A stretch of 41,260 nucleotides of DNA from Marivivens sp. (GTDB taxonomy: Bacteria > Pseudomonadota > Alphaproteobacteria > Rhodobacterales > Rhodobacteraceae): assembly GCA_030827165.1 (NCBI GenBank), contig JAURFB010000016.1:1-41260 (forward strand). Direction: 5' to 3'. Position numbers and translations under genes: made by a program. The notes below the pieces were generated by a model that was not told where the DNA came from, did not search any database, and saw only the letters and a list, made by a program, of their open reading frames with translations. Shown here in pieces: positions 27,508 through 34,643 of the stretch (positions within the stretch are counted from its first letter, which is position 1; every line of letters begins with the position of its first letter).

Positions 27508-28476
27508 CTAGCGGCGGCCGCGCGGGCCCAGGCGGATCCCGCCCCGACGCGCCAAAGCCTCTCGAAGGATCAAATAGAGTCCGGACGCGAGGATCAAGGC
27601 GATACCGGTGAGACCGGTCGCATCGGGCCATTCCCCGAACACGACGATCCCCCAGATCATTGCTAGGGGCAAGGCGAGGTATTCGAAAGGCGCTACCAGC
27701 GCCGCCTCGGCCACGCGGTAGGCATGGCCGATGAAATAGCCCCCCAGCGAGATCACAGCGCCGGTCACGACCAAGAGCGCCCAGTCAGCCGCATCGGGCA
27801 TGACCCAGGCCCGCAAGAGAAAGTCGAGAATAGCGCCATCGTCCGAGGCAAAGCGCCCATCGCCCAATACCGCACCCGCGGCACTGGCGACGATGATGAA
27901 GGCGATCTGGATATAGAAGCTCATGGTCGCCGCGCTCTCGGTGCGACCGATATAGCGGGTCATCATGTGCATCGCCGCATAGCCAACTGCCGAAGCGATC
28001 GGGAAAAGCGCGGCAAGGCGGAAGGTTTCGGCACCGGGGCGCAGCATGATCGTGACACCGGCAAGCCCGATCACCACCGCAAACCAGCGGTGTGGGCCGA
28101 CGTGTTCGCGCAAGAAAACCACCGAGAAGATCGTGATGACGATGGGCGCGACGAAGAACAGAGCGACCCCCTCGGCCAGCGGCAAGACCGACAGGCCGAG
28201 AAAGAAGGTGATGTTGGAAAAGACGACAAAGCTTGCCCGCAGCATATGCAGCCAGAACCGATTGGTCCTTATCGCGGCAAAACCGCCGGTAAAGGGAAAG
28301 ATCACCAGAAACAGAACCGCCATCGCCACGATCGACCGGATCAGGATCACCTGGTGCAGAGGATAGCCGCCGCTGAGGAACTTGATCGCCATGTCGTTGA
28401 CGGAAAAGAACAGGACCGCGACCAACGCGCTGGCGGCACCGATCATCGAGGGATTGTCTTTGAAATTACCAAACAT
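27508..28476 (-). CDS. DMT family transporter (EamA domains)
   Basis: A 322-residue membrane protein with ten predicted helices in two EamA repeats. VLFFSVNDMAIKFLSGGYPLHQVILIRSIVAM is the characteristic start of repeat 1, and the second repeat begins near residue 165 (VGYAAMHMMTRYIGRTESA). APFEYLALPLAMIWGIVVFGEWPDATGLTGIALILASGLYLILRE is the family's final signature. The C-terminus is basic and cytoplasmic. It is an exporter- or importer-like carrier of unknown substrate, first in a four-gene minus-strand run. Confidence 0.93.
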   Translation of the reverse strand: MFGNFKDNPSMIGAASALVAVLFFSVNDMAIKFLSGGYPLHQVILIRSIVAMAVLFLVIFPFTGGFAAIRTNRFWLHMLRASFVVFSNITFFLGLSVLPLAEGVALFFVAPIVITIFSVVFLREHVGPHRWFAVVIGLAGVTIMLRPGAETFRLAALFPIASAVGYAAMHMMTRYIGRTESAATMSFYIQIAFIIVASAAGAVLGDGRFASDDGAILDFLLRAWVMPDAADWALLVVTGAVISLGGYFIGHAYRVAEAALVAPFEYLALPLAMIWGIVVFGEWPDATGLTGIALILASGLYLILREALARRGGIRLGPRGRR

Positions 28477-28536
28477 GACCGGACCCTAGGCTTGGCCCAA
28501 ACCGCCGATCTGTCCTGTCCGCGACAGCCAAGCGCC

Positions 28537-28986
28537 CTAGCCGCCGCGTTTGACCCTCTGAATTTCGCGTTCCAGAGCATCCAGAAACCGGCTCCGGTCG
28601 GCCTTGCCGAACGCCTTGCCGCCGCCTTGCCGGAAGGGATCGGCGGCGCGCAGATCGGCCATCAGGTCGCGCATCCCCAGAACCTGCCCGATATTGGCTT
28701 CGGTCAGCGCCTCGCCGTTGTGCTTGAGAACCCGCGCGCCGGCGGCCACGCACTTCGCGGCAAGCGGAATGTCACCCGTCACCACAATGTCGCCTTTGCC
28801 CGCGCGCTCGGCGATCCACATATCGGCAATGTCGGGGCCATCGGGAACGGTCACCGTTTCAACCAGCGGATTGGCCGAGGGTCGGATGCCGCCGTTGGAC
28901 ACGATGAAAAGCCGGATGCCGTGACGCATCGCCACCCGTTCCGCCTCGGCCTTGACCGGGCAGGCATCGGCATCGACATAGATCAC
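28537..28986 (-). CDS. YaiI/YqxD family protein (DUF188)
   Basis: A 149-residue protein. IYVDADACPVKAEAERVA at the start and VTGDIPLAAKCVAAGARVLKHNGEALTEANI are the conserved blocks of the YaiI family, related to PIN-like nuclease folds with clustered acidic residues. The function is unknown. The start overlaps the end of the formylglutathione hydrolase gene by four bases. Confidence 0.94.
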   Translation of the reverse strand: MIYVDADACPVKAEAERVAMRHGIRLFIVSNGGIRPSANPLVETVTVPDGPDIADMWIAERAGKGDIVVTGDIPLAAKCVAAGARVLKHNGEALTEANIGQVLGMRDLMADLRAADPFRQGGGKAFGKADRSRFLDALEREIQRVKRGG

Positions 28987-29813
28987 GCGAACAGCGCCTC
29001 GGCGTGGAAGGCCACGTGATCCTCGGCAAAGGTCGATACGAAGAAATAGCTGTGTTCATAGCCCTTTTGCAGCCGAACAGTCGCCTGCTGGCGACGGCGG
29101 GCAATTGCCTCGGCCAGAGCTTCGGTGCGCAGGTGTTCGGCAAAAGGATCGTCGGTGCCGGTGTCGATCAGGATCGGGCCGTCGAACCCGCCTGCCGCCA
29201 TCATCGCGGTCGCGTCATGCCGCGCCCACTTGCTCTCGTCGGTTCCGAGATAGGCGGTCAGCTGCTTGCGGCCCCAGTCGGTCTTTGCCGGATTGCAGAT
29301 CGGCGAGAAGGCCGAGACCGAGGCAAAACGGCCCGGCAGGTTCATCGCCAGGGTCAGCGCGCCGTGGCCGCCCATCGAGTGGCCCATGATCGACTGCCGA
29401 CCTTCATCAATCGCGAAAGCCGCGGTCACGATCTTCGGCAACTCATCAGCCACATAATCCCACATCTGATAGTTTGCCGCCCAAGGAGCCTCGGTCGCGT
29501 TAACATAGAACCCAGCCCCCTGCCCCAGATCATAGGCAGGATCGTCCGCCACACCCTCGCCGCGGGGCGACGTGTCGGGGAAGATCACCGCGACCCCTTC
29601 GGCCGCAGCCCATTGCTGGAGCCCTGCCTTGACCATCGCGTTTTCGTGGGTGCAGGTCAGGCCCGAGAGATACCAGATCACCGGAACCGCGGCGTGCTCT
29701 GCCTCTTGTGGCAGAAACAGACCAAAGGTCATGTCGCAGCGACAGGCCGACGACCTGTGCCGATAGACACCCTGAACGCCGCCAAAGCAGCGGTTTTCTG
29801 AAATCTTTTCCAT
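28983..29813 (-). CDS. fghA: S-formylglutathione hydrolase
   Basis: FghA converts S-formylglutathione to formate and glutathione, the second step of glutathione-dependent formaldehyde detoxification. The 276-residue protein contains WYLSGLTCTHENAMVKAG, DTSPRGEGVADDPAYDLGQGAGFYVNAT, the nucleophile GHSMGGHG with Ser146, and the late KGYEHSYFFVSTFAEDHVAFH with the catalytic His. Glutathione-dependent formaldehyde dehydrogenase (adhC) is not in this window. It sits between an AEC transporter gene (three-base gap) and the YaiI gene (overlap). Confidence 0.95.
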   Translation of the reverse strand: MEKISENRCFGGVQGVYRHRSSACRCDMTFGLFLPQEAEHAAVPVIWYLSGLTCTHENAMVKAGLQQWAAAEGVAVIFPDTSPRGEGVADDPAYDLGQGAGFYVNATEAPWAANYQMWDYVADELPKIVTAAFAIDEGRQSIMGHSMGGHGALTLAMNLPGRFASVSAFSPICNPAKTDWGRKQLTAYLGTDESKWARHDATAMMAAGGFDGPILIDTGTDDPFAEHLRTEALAEAIARRRQQATVRLQKGYEHSYFFVSTFAEDHVAFHAEALFA

Positions 29814-29816
29814 GTT

Positions 29817-30761
29817 CTACCCTCCAAGTCCCATCGACGGCGCGACCCAGGCGATGATCGCCGAGACGGTCAGGATGCTGGCCGCGGTCGAAATCAGGAT
29901 CGACGCCGAGACACGCTGAGGCGCGACGCCATAGTGCTGCGCCAGAATATAGACATTGCCCGCGACCGGAAGTGCTGCGGCAGCCACCATGACACCGGCG
30001 GCAAAGGGTTCGACATCGAAAACGACGAAAGCGAAAAGCGCAACAAGGCCAGGATGCAGGATCAGCTTGGCAAAGGAGAGCCAGCCCGCCACAGCGACGC
30101 GCTCGGCCGATTTCGTCGCCAGCGAGGCACCGATTGCAAACAACGCGCCGGGCGTTGCTGCGGCTCCAAGGATCGAGACGAACTCGTTGACCGGCTGTGG
30201 CAGGCCGTAGCCAGAACTTGAGACGGCAAGCCCCAGGATGATCGAGACGATCATCGGGTTCTTTACAAGCCCGAGGCCGACCGTTCGCAAGATTCCGATC
30301 GACATCCGCCCATCGCGGCTGCCGGTGATGAGGATCACGATGAGCGAGCCGAAAACGATCAGGTCCACCGCCAGAACAAGCATGTTTGGCCCGATGGCCT
30401 CTTCTCCGAAGAGAAGCGTCAGCATCGGAATGCCAAGAAACCCCACGTTGCCGATCGCGCCGCATTGCGCCTCGACCGCCGCCTCTTCGATGCTCCGCCG
30501 CCGGACAAGGGCGACAGCGGTGACGATCAGATAGACCGCCATCGTTCCGGCGAGATAGGCCCAGACGAATTGCCAATCGAGGATTTCCGCCAGCGAGAGG
30601 TTGGCGGAAAAGCGGAAGAGCATCGCCGAAAGGGCAAAGTAGAAGACAAATTTGGTGAGGTATGCGGTCGCTTCCGGTGTAAAGAACCGGGTGCGCCCCG
30701 CGCCATAGCCCACGCCGATCAGCGCGAAGAATGGCAATGTCTTCAGAAAGATTTCCCACAT
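29817..30761 (-). CDS. AEC family transporter (auxin efflux carrier-like)
   Basis: A 314-residue permease with about ten hydrophobic helices in two halves. The N-terminal FFALIGVGYGAGRTRFFTPEATAYLTKFVFYFALSAMLFRF and the central GNVGFLGIPMLTLLFGEEA with its conserved Gly/Pro breaks are typical of the AEC/malonate-transporter family. AALPVAGNVYILAQHYGV in the second half is the matching motif. Substrates are often organic acids; none can be chosen here. Confidence 0.92.
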   Translation of the reverse strand: MWEIFLKTLPFFALIGVGYGAGRTRFFTPEATAYLTKFVFYFALSAMLFRFSANLSLAEILDWQFVWAYLAGTMAVYLIVTAVALVRRRSIEEAAVEAQCGAIGNVGFLGIPMLTLLFGEEAIGPNMLVLAVDLIVFGSLIVILITGSRDGRMSIGILRTVGLGLVKNPMIVSIILGLAVSSSGYGLPQPVNEFVSILGAAATPGALFAIGASLATKSAERVAVAGWLSFAKLILHPGLVALFAFVVFDVEPFAAGVMVAAAALPVAGNVYILAQHYGVAPQRVSASILISTAASILTVSAIIAWVAPSMGLGG

Positions 30762-30828
30762 GGGGCCGACCTAGCATGGCAAAGCGGCGGTGGGAATGTC
30801 GGGAATCGCCGTGCGGCGAATTGGCGGA

Positions 30829-31299
30829 TCAGACGCGATGATACGGCGCGCCCGCGAGGATCGACGCGGCGCGATAGAGTTGCTCGGTCAGCATCACCCG
30901 CACCAGCATATGCGGCCAGACCATCTTGCCGAAGGAAAGGCGCACATCGGCCCGCTCGCGCAGCGCCGGATCAATCCCGTCCGCGCCGCCGATCACAAAG
31001 GCCACATCCTGCCGCCCGTTGTCGCGCCAACCAGAGAGTTGATCCGCGAAATCGGGAGAGGACATCACTTTGCCGCGCTCGTCGAGGCAGCAGATCAGCG
31101 AACCGTTGGGGATGGCCTTTTCCAGCAGGGCGGCCTCAGCGGCCATGCCGCCACCCTTCTTGTCTTCGACCTCGATCACCTGTGCGGGGCCAAGGCCCAG
31201 CGCGCGGCCGGTACGGTCGAAACGCGTGAGGTAATCCTTGATCAGGTCAAGCTCGGGCCCGGCCCGAAGGCGGCCGACCGCGACCAGATGCACCCGCAT
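30829..31299 (-). CDS. rlmH: 23S rRNA (pseudouridine(1915)-N(3))-methyltransferase RlmH
   Basis: RlmH methylates pseudouridine 1915 in helix 69 of 23S rRNA. The 156-residue SPOUT enzyme has MRVHLVAVGRLRAGPELDLI at the start, LDERGKVMSSPDFA, the SAM-knot FVIGGADGIDP and the C-terminal LSFGKMVWPHMLVRVMLTEQLYRAASILAGAPYHRV. It begins one base after the rsfS stop, the usual rsfS-rlmH arrangement. Confidence 0.97.
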   Translation of the reverse strand: MRVHLVAVGRLRAGPELDLIKDYLTRFDRTGRALGLGPAQVIEVEDKKGGGMAAEAALLEKAIPNGSLICCLDERGKVMSSPDFADQLSGWRDNGRQDVAFVIGGADGIDPALRERADVRLSFGKMVWPHMLVRVMLTEQLYRAASILAGAPYHRV

Positions 31300-31300
31300 C

Positions 31301-31663
31301 TCAGTTGGCTTTCGCCGAAACTCCGCCCGGCAGCCACATTTTTTCGAGCTGATAGAACTCGCGAACCTCGGGGCGGAAAACGTGGACGATCACATCGCCT
31401 GCGTCGATCAGCACCCAATCGCCAACCTCGGCACCCTCGGTCTTGCACAAGACGCCGAGTTCCTGCTTGAGTCTGTCGGCCAGCTTTTCCGAGATCGCAG
31501 CAACCTGACGGGTCGAACGGCCCGAAGCGATGACCATGAAGTCGGCCATCTCGGACTTTCCGCGCAGAGGGATCTGCACGATGTCTTCTGCCTTGTCGTC
31601 GTCGAGAGAGGCGAGAACAGCCGCGAGGATCTGTTCGCTGGTGGCTTGCTCGGATGCCGTCAT
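31301..31663 (-). CDS. rsfS: Ribosome silencing factor
   Basis: RsfS binds ribosomal protein L14 and blocks subunit joining in stationary phase or starvation. With ATG 31663 the product is 120 residues, near the family norm, with the DUF143 core AEDIVQIPLRGKSEMADFMVIASGRSTRQVAAISEKLADRLK and GDWVLIDAGDVIVHVFRPEVREFYQLEKMW. The frame is open further upstream, but a longer start at 31780 would lie within the promoter -10 element. The ATG overlaps the stop of a 19-codon upstream ORF, which has the better ribosome site. Confidence 0.93.
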   Translation of the reverse strand: MTASEQATSEQILAAVLASLDDDKAEDIVQIPLRGKSEMADFMVIASGRSTRQVAAISEKLADRLKQELGVLCKTEGAEVGDWVLIDAGDVIVHVFRPEVREFYQLEKMWLPGGVSAKAN

Positions 31664-31719
31664 CTGGATGGCATCCCGGCGCGCGGCATCGGCCGCGGAT
31701 AGTTCGAGAGACAGGTCAT
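31660..31719 (-). CDS. Candidate 19-codon upstream ORF coupled to rsfS
   Basis: ATG at 31717-31719 follows GGAGG at 31723-31727 with a short gap of three bases, encodes MTCLSNYPRPMPRAGMPSR, and ends in TGA overlapping the rsfS ATG (ATGA). The rsfS start itself has only a weak site. The arrangement would let ribosomes pass from this ORF into rsfS. The alternative is that GGAGG serves a non-ATG rsfS start slightly further downstream. Confidence 0.35.
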   Translation of the reverse strand: MTCLSNYPRPMPRAGMPSR

Positions 31720-31735
31720 TGTCCTCCGGTGTGGC

Positions 31736-31757
31736 GCGCCCGTTTCGGGGCGGGCGC
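31736..31757 (-). promoter_or_regulatory. 5'-leader hairpin before rsfS
   Basis: GCGCCCG (31736-31742) and CGGGCGC (31751-31757) form a seven-pair stem with an eight-base loop within the predicted rsfS 5' leader, just ahead of the GGAGG. No T tract follows it on the minus strand, so it is not a simple terminator. Confidence 0.4.
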
Positions 31758-31770
31758 TTGTCATGCAAGA

Positions 31771-31799
31771 ATCGTAGCAAGGCTCTTGTATCATTTCAA
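31771..31799 (-). promoter_or_regulatory. Sigma-70-type promoter for rsfS-rlmH
   Basis: On the minus strand TTGAAA (31799-31794) is followed after exactly 17 bases by TACGAT (31776-31771). Five and four bases respectively match consensus. The expected start near 31764 gives a leader of about 100 bases holding a hairpin and a short ORF. Confidence 0.55.
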
Positions 31800-31886
31800 T
31801 GAATCCGCCCTGCTGCGCGGTCAGCGCCCCCTTTCTCGCATTAATCGGGCGAGTTCAACGGCAAAACAGGGGATTTCAAGCAACAG

Positions 31887-33218
31887 TCAGCCGACTGTGG
31901 GTCGATCTTCGCCCACGATCCGCACTTCGCGCTGCGGGAAGGGGATCGAGATCCCGTTCCCATGGAAGGCGTCCCAGAGCGCGAGATAGACGTTGCCGCG
32001 AATATTGGTGAGCCCCTGCGTGGGATCGCGGATCCAGAAGCGCAGCACATAATCGATACTCGACTCGCCAAAGCCTGTGATGTGGCAGACGGTCTGCTTG
32101 CCGGTCAGAACCCGATCGACCGTCTTGGCGGCCTCGATCGCGATGCGCCGAACGTCATGCGGATTGTCGAGATAGGAGGTGCCGAAATGGATATCGAGGC
32201 GGACGAAATCGTCGGAGTGCGACCAGTTCACCACCTGCCCTGTAATCAGGTCTTCGTTCGGGATCAGATACTCCCGCCCGTCCCGCGTGGTGATCGAGAC
32301 ATAGCGGGCGCCAAGGCTGTTGATCCATCCGAAAGTGTCGCCAAGGCTGATCACGTCGCCGGGCTTGATCGACTTGTCGAGCAGGATGATCACGCCCGAA
32401 ACCAGGTTGGAGACAACCTTCTGCAAGCCGAAGCCGAGGCCGACACCGATGGCACCGGAGAGGACGGCAAGGCCGGTCAGGTCCACCCCGACAGCCTTGA
32501 GGCCAACGAAAAGAGCGATGCCATATAGGATAAGCTGGACGAATTTGACCGTGAGAACACGCATCGACGGGCTTAGATCGGAATTGTCCTGAATGCGCGA
32601 TGCGGTCGTGCGCGAAAGGAACCGCGCGGCGTAGAACAAAACGCCGATGATCAGAGCGGCCTGAAGAACCAGCCAGACGGAAATCCGCAGATCCCCGAAA
32701 TGGATCGCCATGCTGTCAAGGATGGCCTCGGCCTCAGTGGTGATGTTGAGCACACTCAGCGTCACCCAGATCCAAGCGCCGTAGCGCACGACCGTCCGCA
32801 GCGGCCCATAGCTGATTAGCCGGGTTGCCACGGCGACGATGAGCCAGGCGAATGTCAGGTTGCCGACGATCGCGAGCAGATAAGAGCGCGAGGGCCAAGT
32901 GATCTCGCGCATCACCAGGACAGTGAACCAGACCAGGACGATAAAGAAGATCAGCGTCATGCGTTTGTGCAAGACAAGCGCCCATCGCATCCGCGACATG
33001 GGCCAGCCTTCGCGGGTTCGGAGCCAATCGTGATACTTGGGTGCGAGCCATCGGGTCAGGAGGTAGGCGATGGCGAAAATGCCCAGCAGGATCGCGACCT
33101 GGTAGGCATTCCACGGGCGAAACAGCGTTCCCAGAAAGCCCAGGAACTGCTCGATCAGGCCACGGCTTATTTCAACGGCGTCGGTCGTCGGCTGAGTTGC
33201 GGGGTTTTCACCTGCCAT
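31887..33218 (-). CDS. Mechanosensitive ion channel family protein (MscS type)
   Basis: A 443-residue membrane protein. At least four to five hydrophobic helices precede the pore helix and beta domain. LTGLAVLSGAIGVGLGFGLQKVVSNLVSGVIILLDKSIKPGDVISLGDTFGWINSLGARYVSI is the MscS signature, with the Gly/Ala-rich pore-lining helix. The C-terminal part has LIPNEDLITGQVVNWS and the VDRVLTGKQTVCHITGFGESSIDYVLRFWI vestibule domain. It should release solutes on hypo-osmotic shock. AGGAGGA precedes ATG 33218. A small ACAGTC/GACTGT hairpin spans the stop codon. Confidence 0.95.
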   Translation of the reverse strand: MAGENPATQPTTDAVEISRGLIEQFLGFLGTLFRPWNAYQVAILLGIFAIAYLLTRWLAPKYHDWLRTREGWPMSRMRWALVLHKRMTLIFFIVLVWFTVLVMREITWPSRSYLLAIVGNLTFAWLIVAVATRLISYGPLRTVVRYGAWIWVTLSVLNITTEAEAILDSMAIHFGDLRISVWLVLQAALIIGVLFYAARFLSRTTASRIQDNSDLSPSMRVLTVKFVQLILYGIALFVGLKAVGVDLTGLAVLSGAIGVGLGFGLQKVVSNLVSGVIILLDKSIKPGDVISLGDTFGWINSLGARYVSITTRDGREYLIPNEDLITGQVVNWSHSDDFVRLDIHFGTSYLDNPHDVRRIAIEAAKTVDRVLTGKQTVCHITGFGESSIDYVLRFWIRDPTQGLTNIRGNVYLALWDAFHGNGISIPFPQREVRIVGEDRPTVG

Positions 33219-33278
33219 TCACGCTCCTCCTGGGGTCATACTGCTCTTCGAAGGTGCGGTTGCACAAGTCTTGTCGGG

Positions 33279-33476
33279 CTAGGTCTCGCCCTCGGCCTCG
33301 GCTTCGGTGATTTCGCCGGTATCCGATCGCTTCAGCCGCCCCGAACGCCAGAGGGCATCGCGCAGCAGGTATTCGATCTGGCCGTTGACGCTCCGCAGAT
33401 CGTCGTCGGCCCATTTGCTGACGGCTTCGAGAATGTCTTCCCGAAGCCGCAAGGGATATGCCTTCCTGGCCGCCAT
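33279..33476 (-). CDS. Arc-like ribbon-helix-helix DNA-binding protein
   Basis: A 65-residue protein with the Arc/MetJ fold: strand AYPLRLRED at about residues 6-14, helix ILEAVSKWADDD and helix SVNGQIEYLLRDALWRSG. Arg and Lys in the strand would contact DNA as a dimer. A charged, acidic tail (EITEAEAEGET) follows. It lies two bases downstream of the SPFH gene, on the same strand, and a palindrome overlaps the pair's likely promoter, so autoregulation is a reasonable inference. It could also be annotated as an orphan antitoxin, but no toxin is nearby. Confidence 0.85.
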   Translation of the reverse strand: MAARKAYPLRLREDILEAVSKWADDDLRSVNGQIEYLLRDALWRSGRLKRSDTGEITEAEAEGET

Positions 33477-33478
33477 GA

Positions 33479-34378
33479 TCAGTAAAGGCTTCCCGCGTTG
33501 ATCACCGGCGTAGGCTCGGCGCCGCTCGACAGGACAACCATCAGATTGGCCACCATCGCCGCCTTGAGTTCGGGGTCCAGTATCATCCCGTCGCTTTGCT
33601 CAAGTTCCTTGACCGCGGCAGCGACGATGCTGACCGTGCCTTTGACAATCGTCTCGCGGGCATCGAGCAAGGCACTGGCCTGCTGGCGCTTGAGCATCGC
33701 GGCCGCGATTTCGGTCGCATAGGCCAGGTGGTTGATCCGCGCCTCGACGATCTCGATCCCGGCCTCGGCCACGCGGGCCTGAATGGCCGCCAACATCTTT
33801 TCCGCCACGTCCGATGTGTCGCCCCGCAGCGAAAGGCCATCGTGACTGTCGTTCAGGCCAAAGTCATAGGGATAGGCGCTGGCGAGCGAGCGGACCGCGC
33901 TTTCGGTCTGGGTTTCCACATAGGCCGAGTAATCCTCGACCTCGAAGACCGCCCGATAGGGATCGACCACACGCCAGACAACGATCGCGCTGATCTCGAT
34001 CGGATTTCCGACCGCATCGTTGACCTTGCTGCGGCTGCTTTCGAAATTGTGCAGCCGGGTCGAAACCTTCATGCGCGGAATATAGAACGGCAAGGTCCAA
34101 CGCAGGCCGGCGGTCGCATCCGTGCCGCGATAGTCGCCAAACAGGGTCAGAACCCGCGCCTGCTTGGGTTGGTTGAGGAAGAAGCCGGGGACAAGGAACA
34201 CCGTCAAAGCCGCCGAGGCAATCAAGATCACCACCGCACGGGCCTCGGCCCCGGCGCTGATATTGCGAATGAATCCTGTGATCGCGAGCACCTCGCCGGC
34301 GATCAGGAGAAGAAGAACGGCAACGCCGGAAACGACAAAGGCGCTTCGTGAGGCGCTGGAATTAGAACGGTTGGACAT
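33479..34378 (-). CDS. SPFH (stomatin/prohibitin/flotillin) domain protein
   Basis: A 299-residue membrane protein. Two hydrophobic segments at the N-terminus (about 12-35 and 44-65) precede an SPFH/band-7 domain (LFGDYRGT, PFYIPRMKVSTRLHNFESSRSKVNDAVGNPIEISAIVVWRVVDPYRAVFEVEDY) and a helical tail with ARINHLAYATEIAAAMLKRQQASALLDARETIV, the stomatin-type coiled-coil. It should form an oligomeric cage or scaffold on a membrane. ATG 34378 is preferred to 34402: it has GGAG at seven bases, and 34402 lies within the operator. It is followed immediately by an RHH gene. Confidence 0.92.
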   Translation of the reverse strand: MSNRSNSSASRSAFVVSGVAVLLLLIAGEVLAITGFIRNISAGAEARAVVILIASAALTVFLVPGFFLNQPKQARVLTLFGDYRGTDATAGLRWTLPFYIPRMKVSTRLHNFESSRSKVNDAVGNPIEISAIVVWRVVDPYRAVFEVEDYSAYVETQTESAVRSLASAYPYDFGLNDSHDGLSLRGDTSDVAEKMLAAIQARVAEAGIEIVEARINHLAYATEIAAAMLKRQQASALLDARETIVKGTVSIVAAAVKELEQSDGMILDPELKAAMVANLMVVLSSGAEPTPVINAGSLY

Positions 34379-34392
34379 GGTGATGCTCCATT

Positions 34393-34411
34393 GTGATATC
34401 ACTATGATATC
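34393..34411. promoter_or_regulatory. Operator-like palindrome and repeat over the SPFH promoter
   Basis: GTGATATCAC at 34393-34402 is a perfect 10-bp palindrome. TGATATC within it recurs at 34405-34411, 11 bases on, so two half-sites face the same side of the helix. The second copy overlaps the putative -10 box. This layout suits small RHH dimers, which bind short repeats cooperatively. Confidence 0.45.
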
Positions 34412-34432
34412 TATTTAGGGCTGTCAGCGCAA
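34404..34432 (-). promoter_or_regulatory. Likely promoter of the SPFH-RHH operon
   Basis: TATCAT (minus strand, 34409-34404) matches five of six -10 bases; TTGCGC (34432-34427) lies 17 bases upstream and matches only TTG. It would start transcription close to 34397, inside the palindrome. Confidence 0.45.
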
Positions 34433-34454
34433 GTTACTAGCCCAAGCTCGGCCC

Positions 34455-34483
34455 TTGCGAGACTCTTCGGGGGGGTGTATCTG
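34455..34483 (+). promoter_or_regulatory. Possible leuC promoter
   Basis: TTGCGA (34455-34460) and TATCTG (34478-34483) are 17 bases apart. The transcript would begin near 34490, giving about 150 bases of leader before leuC. Both boxes are partial matches. Confidence 0.3.
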
Positions 34484-34491
34484 CCCATGCC

Positions 34492-34578
34492 ATGACGATG
34501 GTTTTCGATATGGATGATCGCTCGCGCTTGCCCTGGCGGTTTTTTGGCGCGACCCGCACCATTCTTGCGCGACTTTGA
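34492..34578 (+). CDS. Possible 28-codon leader ORF before leuC
   Basis: From ATG 34492 to TGA 34576-34578 the frame encodes a short, Arg-rich peptide ending [10 protein letters not shown]. It starts almost at the predicted transcription start, so it would be leaderless. Leu and Ile codons lie near the end, but there is no leucine run as in classical leu leader peptides, and I see no clear attenuator hairpin between it and leuC at 34644. It could be chance. Confidence 0.2.
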   Translation: MTMVFDMDDRSRLPWRFFGATRTILARL

Positions 34579-34643
34579 CCGCGCCGCGCCGCCGTGCGCC
34601 CTATTCCGATAGTTTCAAATCAGCACATCAAGGGAGAGGACAT

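Noticed and set aside
27724-29019. A 431-codon plus-strand open frame
   Set aside because: Antisense to the EamA and YaiI genes; composition typical of a GC-rich shadow frame.
31883-31898. ACAGTC/GACTGT hairpin over the MscS stop codon
   Set aside because: Six pairs and no T tract; not strong enough to list as a terminator.
33264-33274. ACAAGTCTTGT palindrome before the MscS gene
   Set aside because: Eleven bases with odd centre; short enough to arise by chance and unrelated to the GTGATATCAC site.
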